The notes under the pieces were generated by a model that was not told the DNA's origin, ran no database searches, and worked only from the letters and a program-made list of their open reading frames with translations. Made by a program: the position numbers and the translations under genes. A stretch of 64,000 nt of DNA. Source: Archegozetes longisetosus (Eukaryota; Arthropoda; Arachnida; Sarcoptiformes; Trhypochthoniidae). Positions 57,220 through 64,000 of this stretch are shown here, piece by piece. How positions within the stretch are numbered: position 1 is the stretch's first letter; the number at the start of each line of letters is the position of its first letter. Where the stretch lies: contig JAEMBT020000008.1 in NCBI GenBank assembly GCA_018873245.2, positions 9,082,238 to 9,146,237 of the forward strand. Direction: 5' to 3'.

Positions 57220-58499
57220 GTTTACTAATGTATGTTCTTTATAAAAGCTTCAGATTCATTTCAATGCTTCATGAAATTTAAGCTATTGTTTATGGTATGT
57301 TTATTAATTAATCTTAGACTATACTATTAACATATTATAACTTAATATTGTTTTAAGAGTATTTTTTATAGAATATAAAATTAGAGTATAAAATTTTTCG
57401 ATTGTGAATACAAAAACTTGAATCTATAAAGCATGTTCTAATAATTTTGTAAAATATTTTCAAAATTTAAAACGTTTGAAGAAACCTTTATTCGTAAAAA
57501 CTTAATTCTCATTAATTGAAATTTATATTTTGCAACTTTATATAAAGATAATATCAAAACATGTTTTAATGTACAGCATTGTTTATATTATCATATAATC
57601 CATACAATCTTACAATATATTACTTCAGTAGTTAACATTCCGACAATAACTTTATGGCTAAAGAATGGTTCAATATAATTTTATTATATTTTTAAGATTA
57701 TTATTTCCAAATTATAGAAATAATTTAAAAACTAGTATCGCTCCAACTCTAAAATTGATACTTTAAAATTATAACAATTTAATGAAGTGCGTATATGAAT
57801 GTATTATTCAAATCACAATTGTTTATAGTGCATTAGTTATATTTTGTATAAATGACTTGATTTGTTTACATTACATTGTACATTTGATTCTTTCATTTCA
57901 CTTATTATTTATCTTATATTTTTAATATTAAAGACTTTTAAAATATCATAAATTAAAATTGAAAAGTAATCAATAAAACATTATTAGAGTTGCAATCTAT
58001 CAAGATTTTAAAGATCTTAATATATTAACAAACTACTGTTAATGTATTTTGAAGTGCATTTAAATGTCGAGTACAGTAGTGTTGCAAAAATACAATTTTT
58101 AGAAATTCTCTTTATAAAATTTCTAGAAATATTTCAGAAGCAAATGTAAACACCTGGTAGATAATGTTTCTACACACGTTCTTGAAAAATTTTCAAGAAA
58201 TATTCCAAAAAAATGTTTTTAAAAATGACTCTACTAAAAAATAAATTTTTCTAGAAATTTCTCAACGCTAGAGTAATGATGTTTCATGCAACAAAGCTGA
58301 ATAATACTTGTAAATATCAAAATCGACGCTAATTTAACTCTAATTCAAAATGTATATCTACTGAACATTGAGTGGGCTAAAAGTTGATAATAGTTACTGG
58401 CGTTATTTATAGATGAAATTATAGATACTTTTTAATGCATTTTAAGTTTAATGTGGAGTCTAAGTACATAACGGAATAAACAAAGTTTACAAAATGAAA
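57220..58499. other. Non-coding AT-rich right-end region of the Polinton
   Basis: No coding frame. It presumably contains the promoter of the spliced gene, which starts at 57219. The right part may include further decayed capsid-gene sequence too diverged to align by eye. Confidence 0.45.
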
Positions 58500-58773
58500 C
58501 TTTTATAAATCTTAATAAACTGACATATTAGTCCTGTTGAACACGAAATTATAAGTATTATAATTATTTTCAGAAAACCTTTTTCTAAAACTATTAATGT
58601 GTTAGTATTAATATTTTCAGAATTTGACTCTATTACTAATACTGGTAGAGAGCAAGTTTAATTCCCTAAACATCTGAATAACAAGCATTTATTGATGGTC
58701 ATCAATACACATACATATGAAAATAGGAGAACACTGAATAGCTATCATTGTGTACAGAGATACAAAACTTGTA
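58500..58773 (+). pseudogene. Decayed copy of the capsid 3' end and protease 5' end, inverted
   Basis: Plus-strand words TTTTCAGAAAACCT, ACTATTAATGTGTTAGTATT, TTTTCAGAATTTGACTCTAT, GATGGTCATCAATAC and GGAGAACACTGAATAGCTAT match, in order, the sense strand of the functional capsid tail (about 40740-40600) and protease start (about 40560-40420). A deletion removes the capsid stop and protease start codon. It lies in inverse orientation to the intact genes and just inside the right TIR, so it is the decayed inner part of a formerly longer terminal inverted repeat. It encodes nothing now. Confidence 0.85.
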
Positions 58774-59015
58774 CTATCGATAAAATAATTGTATTAAATT
58801 TTGCGCTAAAAAATAGAGATTACAATATCATATTTTAAAACTTGTATTTCAACATAAACTCAACAGCAATAAATGCATTATAAAAGTTTAATAACAAATT
58901 TTATCTTATAAAACAAAATCAAATTTTTGTTGACTGAATTTTTTACCATTCTCTGAAATCTGTGGGTAAAAAATTGCGGAAAATGCATAATTTAACACAA
59001 TTATTTGATCGATAG
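58774..59015. mobile_element. Foldback insertion of about 242 bp in the inner right TIR
   Basis: The ends CTATCGATAAAATAATTGTA and (inward from the right) CTATCGATCAAATAATTGTG are inverted repeats of about 50 bp. They interrupt the alignment between the left-end sequence CGGTACAAGTTTT and its right-end counterpart exactly at the TA. TA-flanked insertion and long TIRs suggest a mariner-like MITE. The interior is non-coding. The mirrored copy is at 60381-60622. Confidence 0.7.
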
Positions 59016-59017
59016 TG

Positions 59018-59401
59018 CCGTTTTAAGTCTTTTAATAAATTTGCTTTAACTTATAAGTTGTTTTTTTTCTAGTCACACTAACATCAGATAAAATTTTACA
59101 ATTCTTTAAGTAATCTTTAGAATGATTTCATCCCTAAATTTAATTCTTAAATTTTTTAAAAAAGTTAATTTAAAATATAAATTTTCAATAAAATGATTTT
59201 TAAATAACTTAAATCTGTTGTTTTATTAGTCTGTACAGTGCATTTGATTATATCAGTTCATTCAAGTATTAAGTTTAGATGTGTACAAAGTGCGTGTTTA
59301 GAAGTCCGCGCTCAGAGCTCGTGTCTAGAGGTCCGTGCTCAGAGGTGTATGTCTATAAGCCGTGCTCAGAGGTGCATGTCTACGGGGACTGTATTACTAC
59401 T
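59018..59401. repeat. Polinton right terminal inverted repeat, 384 bp
   Basis: Reverse complement of the left TIR, with one extra 27-bp subterminal unit (about 59341-59375) and one A fewer in the A8/A9 tract. It ends CTGTATTACTACT and is followed by GACGTT, the second copy of the target duplication. Confidence 0.93.
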
Positions 59402-59994
59402 GACGTTCGAAATGACATAAAAAAGGCTGACCGCTAGACACTTACGAGTTATGACCACTCAAAGAGTGATTTCCTATGGCTTATTACTATTGATTCATAT
59501 GTATTTTGCCTATCAAAATGTACTCTAATTCAGTCAAATTACTCAATGGATGGCAATAATATTGTTAACAATGAAAAACTTCAAACCAATTTGAACAAAA
59601 AAGATAACCTGAAATTTCATATATATCTAAAAGTAAGTTTCTATATATCGATAGTTCTAATTTTTTCGTATCTATCATGTCTTTTAAATTCAGTGGATTT
59701 CTAAAGAAATTTGTTAAGAGGTATTACAAATACGAAAACTTAGAACTATTGATATATAGAAACTTACTCTTATATATGAAATTTCAGGTTATCTTTTGTG
59801 TTCAAATTGATTTGAAGTTTTTCATTGTTAACAATATTATTGCCATCCATTGAGTAATTTGACTGAATTAGAGTACATTTTGATAGGCAAAATACATATG
59901 AATCAATAGTAATAAGCCATAGGAAATCACTCTTTGAGTGGTCATAACTCGTAAGTGTCTAGCGGTCAGCCTTTTTTATGTCATTTCGAACGTC
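59402..59994. other. Palindromic host-DNA spacer between two inverted Polintons
   Basis: Starts GACGTTCGAAATGACATAAA and ends in its exact inverse. The outer roughly 190 bp on each side are perfect inverse copies. The central part (about 59590-59806) is only imperfectly palindromic, with substitutions (for example AAACCAATTT versus AAATCAATTT) and small indels around a non-pairing core of about 56 bp (59671-59726). It is the centre of the large palindrome and the only host-type sequence between the elements. Confidence 0.85.
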
Positions 59995-60622
59995 AGTAGT
60001 AATACAGTCCCCGTAGACATGCACCTCTGAGCACGGCTTATAGACATACACCTCTGAGCACGGACCTCTAGACACGAGCTCTGAGCGCGGACTTCTAAAC
60101 ACGCACTTTGTACACATCTAAACTTAATACTTGAATGAACTGATATAATCAAATGCACTGTACAGACTAATAAAACAACAGATTTAAGTTATTTAAAAAT
60201 CATTTTATTGAAAATTTATATTTTAAATTAACTTTTTTAAAAAATTTAAGAATTAAATTTAGGGATGAAATCATTCTAAAGATTACTTAAAGAATTGTAA
60301 AATTTTATCTGATGTTAGTGTGACTAGAAAAAAAACAACTTATAAGTTAAAGCAAATTTATTAAAAGACTTAAAACGGCACTATCGATCAAATAATTGTG
60401 TTAAATTATGCATTTTCCGCAATTTTTTACCCACAGATTTCAGAGAATGGTAAAAAATTCAGTCAACAAAAATTTGATTTTGTTTTATAAGATAAAATTT
60501 GTTATTAAACTTTTATAATGCATTTATTGCTGTTGAGTTTATGTTGAAATACAAGTTTTAAAATATGATATTGTAATCTCTATTTTTTAGCGCAAAATTT
60601 AATACAATTATTTTATCGATAG

Positions 60623-60896
60623 TACAAGTTTTGTATCTCTGTACACAATGATAGCTATTCAGTGTTCTCCTATTTTCATATGTATGTGTATTGATGACCA
60701 TCAATAAATGCTTGTTATTCAGATGTTTAGGGAATTAAACTTGCTCTCTACCAGTATTAGTAATAGAGTCAAATTCTGAAAATATTAATACTAACACATT
60801 AATAGTTTTAGAAAAAGGTTTTCTGAAAATAATTATAATACTTATAATTTCGTGTTCAACAGGACTAATATGTCAGTTTATTAAGATTTATAAAAG
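60623..60896 (-). pseudogene. Mirrored decayed capsid/protease fragment
   Basis: Exact inverse of 58500-58773. On the plus strand it reads ATAGCTATTCAGTGTTCTCC then GAGTCAAATTCTGAAAATAT, matching the intact capsid/protease junction region near 40430-40650 in direct orientation. It is non-coding. Confidence 0.83.
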
Positions 60897-62176
60897 TTTC
60901 ATTTTGTAAACTTTGTTTATTCCGTTATGTACTTAGACTCCACATTAAACTTAAAATGCATTAAAAAGTATCTATAATTTCATCTATAAATAACGCCAGT
61001 AACTATTATCAACTTTTAGCCCACTCAATGTTCAGTAGATATACATTTTGAATTAGAGTTAAATTAGCGTCGATTTTGATATTTACAAGTATTATTCAGC
61101 TTTGTTGCATGAAACATCATTACTCTAGCGTTGAGAAATTTCTAGAAAAATTTATTTTTTAGTAGAGTCATTTTTAAAAACATTTTTTTGGAATATTTCT
61201 TGAAAATTTTTCAAGAACGTGTGTAGAAACATTATCTACCAGGTGTTTACATTTGCTTCTGAAATATTTCTAGAAATTTTATAAAGAGAATTTCTAAAAA
61301 TTGTATTTTTGCAACACTACTGTACTCGACATTTAAATGCACTTCAAAATACATTAACAGTAGTTTGTTAATATATTAAGATCTTTAAAATCTTGATAGA
61401 TTGCAACTCTAATAATGTTTTATTGATTACTTTTCAATTTTAATTTATGATATTTTAAAAGTCTTTAATATTAAAAATATAAGATAAATAATAAGTGAAA
61501 TGAAAGAATCAAATGTACAATGTAATGTAAACAAATCAAGTCATTTATACAAAATATAACTAATGCACTATAAACAATTGTGATTTGAATAATACATTCA
61601 TATACGCACTTCATTAAATTGTTATAATTTTAAAGTATCAATTTTAGAGTTGGAGCGATACTAGTTTTTAAATTATTTCTATAATTTGGAAATAATAATC
61701 TTAAAAATATAATAAAATTATATTGAACCATTCTTTAGCCATAAAGTTATTGTCGGAATGTTAACTACTGAAGTAATATATTGTAAGATTGTATGGATTA
61801 TATGATAATATAAACAATGCTGTACATTAAAACATGTTTTGATATTATCTTTATATAAAGTTGCAAAATATAAATTTCAATTAATGAGAATTAAGTTTTT
61901 ACGAATAAAGGTTTCTTCAAACGTTTTAAATTTTGAAAATATTTTACAAAATTATTAGAACATGCTTTATAGATTCAAGTTTTTGTATTCACAATCGAAA
62001 AATTTTATACTCTAATTTTATATTCTATAAAAAATACTCTTAAAACAATATTAAGTTATAATATGTTAATAGTATAGTCTAAGATTAATTAATAAACATA
62101 CCATAAACAATAGCTTAAATTTCATGAAGCATTGAAATGAATCTGAAGCTTTTATAAAGAACATACATTAGTAAAC

Positions 62177-64000
62177 ATGACTTCGAGGCAGTTAGACGTA
62201 GAAAAGCATAAATCTTTTTATTTTAAGTATGCGCTCTCCAGAGGCTATGCGTCCATTATGGACAAGCACATCAGAGATATGAAATATTCGGGTAAGTTTT
62301 CTTTCTTTCTATACTTTTCTTCAAACTATAGTGGCCCAATTTTTTTGTATAATAACAATATATCATTCAAATATCTCGAATTGTAGCCTTTATAAAGAGT
62401 GGTATTCAAATTTTCAAAAGTTCATAGCTCTTGAAACGTTTATCTGATATGCTTAAGATTTATATTTCTGAAAACTATATGCAAAGACCTTTGAAATGAT
62501 GTGCATATCACCGATGTTCATCGGTGGACCTATTGGAACAGATGATGATATACACCTCATTTCAAAGATCTTTGTAAATATTTTTCAGAAATATAATCTT
62601 AAGCGTATCAGATGAACGCTTCAAGAGCTATGAGCTTTGGACATTTTGAATACTACTCTTTAAAAATCAATTTACCGTGTGATAACAAGTGTTTTCCCGA
62701 CGTTTTGCAAACGATTACCCGTCGTTGACACTAATTGTTGGTTCTAATAATTCTGTTCCCTAAGTATAAGAAAGAGTTTGTCTTCAGTTAACATTATTTG
62801 ATCAAATGTATATTTGGCGCTTAGTTATAGGTGAGCCCTAAGCGTCGCTTAGCAACCCTTATAAAAGCGGCAATTCAATATTTTTAAATGATATGCTATT
62901 AGTATACGAAAGAGTTTGAAAAATGAAAAGTAATAAAGAATTCGGATCACTACATAAAACAATTTTTTGTAGTTCTGAAAATGTTTTCAAAGAAAAAAAT
63001 TTGTCAATACAATATCTCTTTTAATACAGAGAAAATGAGAGCTTTGTTTGAAACAAACGATGAATTCTATTATCCCAAAAAAGAGGAAGAGCTAAATATA
63101 TTTAAGAAATGCTTGTTTATGGTTTCGATTGATGATAAAACTGGTGACGATTTAATTCATTGTCAAGTAATTATTTAATTAGACTGAGTAAACTTTCTTT
63201 TGAATTTTGAGTTTGACTGTAAAAACTTTTCGAATTAAATTGATAGAGTAAAGAGGAAATACTCAAAGAGTATGAAAAGGCTTCTAGAGAATTAAATAAG
63301 AAGCGGTCGGAAATTAGGGACTTTTGCAAGTCACCGAATAATAACCAAACTCAGTCGATAAAATCACCTGAAACAAGACCTATGCTCAACACCAAAGTCA
63401 AAATCACGAACAGAGAAAGGAAATTTTCATCTAAACCTACTGCTAAGCATCTACTTAAGCAGCATGCAAAGGATTCGGATGATAGTTCGAAAATCCCGAA
63501 CGATATTTCGGGTGCAGGTTTTTAAAAAATACCCAGCGATTATGAAGTTAACTCATATAGTTCTACGAAATTTACAGCTAATTCAGAACTTGATGCAAAA
63601 CAGACCTGTAATGCGAAGCTCAATGTTGTTGAGAGAAGAAACATAAATGATACAAAGTTTAATAAGGAAAACAAAATCATACCGTTAATTGATTTGGGAT
63701 CCGATTATCCGGAATCGGATATTATCAACACTAGAACCTACTCCAAAAAGGATTCGAATGTCTCAGATAGTCTAAATAAAATATTATCAAATTTTATCAA
63801 AGTTTATTGAACAATCTATTTATATTTTCAGGGAAGCGAAAAAGTCCTAATAGACTTCATGAAAACGGGAAAATTTCAAATACAAACAAACTCTTTCAGC
63901 CAAATAATGTACTCACCAATTTCCCGAATGCTGACAAATCCTGCTCCTATTATTGGTACACTGAGCGGAAATAAATCCAAGAAATTGAAGACTACAGAAA
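62177..64000 (+). pseudogene. Mirrored copy of the spliced Polinton gene, exons 1-4 (3' partial)
   Basis: Exons 62177-62291, 62973-63166, 63247-63801 and 63832 to beyond 64000, each the exact mirror of the first copy with the same GT/AG sites. The same in-frame TAA occurs at 63523-63525. Intron 1 again contains the foldback (62346-62904). The remainder of exon 4 and exons 5-6 lie outside the window. Function unknown. Confidence 0.6.

Larger units (their letters stand above)
39798..59401 (-). mobile_element. Maverick/Polinton element, 19,604 bp
   Basis: Bounded by inverted repeats starting AGTAGTAATACAGTCCCCGT and by the 6-bp duplication GACGTT. It holds the diagnostic Polinton gene set, all on the minus strand: adenain-type protease, double-jelly-roll capsid, minor capsid, retroviral-type integrase with chromodomain, packaging ATPase and protein-primed DNA polymerase B, plus accessory ORFs, an IAP gene and a spliced gene. 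Length, TIR size and TSD all fit the family (usual range about 15-20 kb). Several genes carry one disabling lesion each, so this copy appears non-autonomous now. A second copy begins, inverted, at 59995. Confidence 0.95.
55396..64000. repeat. Giant palindrome, arms at least 4.3 kb, centre 59698
   Basis: Position p pairs with 119396 minus p throughout: 57219/62177, 56415/62981, 55932/63464 and 59238/60158 all satisfy it, so there is no net indel between arms over 4 kb. Sampled stretches are base-identical, including the TAA in the spliced gene and the extra 27-bp TIR unit. The right arm leaves the window, so the true length is unknown. Confidence 0.93.
59995..64000 (+). mobile_element. Second Polinton copy, inverted, partial (runs off the window)
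   Basis: Starts at its right TIR (59995-60378) immediately after AACGTC, the reverse complement of the GACGTT duplication, and mirrors 59401-55396 of the first copy. Contents in order: TIR, foldback (60381-60622), decayed capsid/protease fragment (60623-60896, minus strand), non-coding DNA, and exons 1-3 plus part of exon 4 of the spliced gene. Its other end is outside the window. Confidence 0.93.

Noticed and set aside
59238-60158. Paired 60-codon ORFs in the TIRs
   Set aside because: They are translations of the degenerate TIR minirepeats, present twice only because of the palindrome.

Overview
The window is nuclear DNA of an AT-rich, intron-bearing animal, most likely a small arthropod. 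A mite or other chelicerate would fit, but the sequence does not prove it. The evidence is two conserved animal housekeeping genes with short GT-AG introns (CTR9 and GPATCH3), degenerate TTAGG-like DNA, several hAT-like and mariner-like non-autonomous elements, a large Maverick/Polinton element, and a latrotoxin-type ankyrin gene.

Layout. 1-7307: non-coding DNA with five CT/GA microsatellites. 7308-7664: small C2H2 zinc-finger gene (+). 8241-14839: complete CTR9 orthologue (-), eleven exons whose phases all agree, 1251 codons. It is head-to-head, across 512 bp, with a complete three-exon GPATCH3 orthologue (15352-17528, +), whose last codons and downstream DNA were tandemly duplicated (about 477 bp). 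22008-22495: mariner-type MITE. 22963-29193: one intronless 6.2-kb ORF (-), 2076 aa, made of about fifty ankyrin repeats plus a basic cleavage-like site and a C-terminal module resembling the latrotoxin C-terminal domain. 29281-39011: a gene-poor graveyard of small transposons, including two hAT-type elements with 8-bp target duplications, a frameshifted mariner-type transposase relic and three inverted-repeat elements.

39798-59401: a 19.6-kb Maverick/Polinton with 6-bp target duplication GACGTT and TIRs of 358 and 384 bp. On the minus strand it carries the virus-like set: adenain-type protease, double-jelly-roll major capsid protein, a small basic glycine-hydrophobic protein, minor capsid protein, small membrane protein, chromodomain integrase, two further virion-type ORFs, packaging ATPase and protein-primed DNA polymerase B. 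It also carries a two-BIR plus RING inhibitor-of-apoptosis gene, a rearranged gene of unknown function and an unrecognised six-exon spliced gene. Capsid, ATPase and IAP frames are intact. Protease, integrase, one unknown ORF and the spliced gene each have a single in-frame stop, and the polymerase is frameshifted. The copy therefore looks dead as an autonomous element, unless these are assembly errors.

55396-64000 is one arm pair of a giant palindrome centred on 59698. The right end of the Polinton and its host flank are repeated in inverted orientation, and a second head-to-head Polinton copy (from 59995) runs off the window. Two further structures stand out: a pair of abutting hairpins with exchanged inverted loops inside a Polinton gene (52411-53020), and a decayed copy of the capsid/protease junction next to the right TIR, which shows that the terminal repeats were once much longer.
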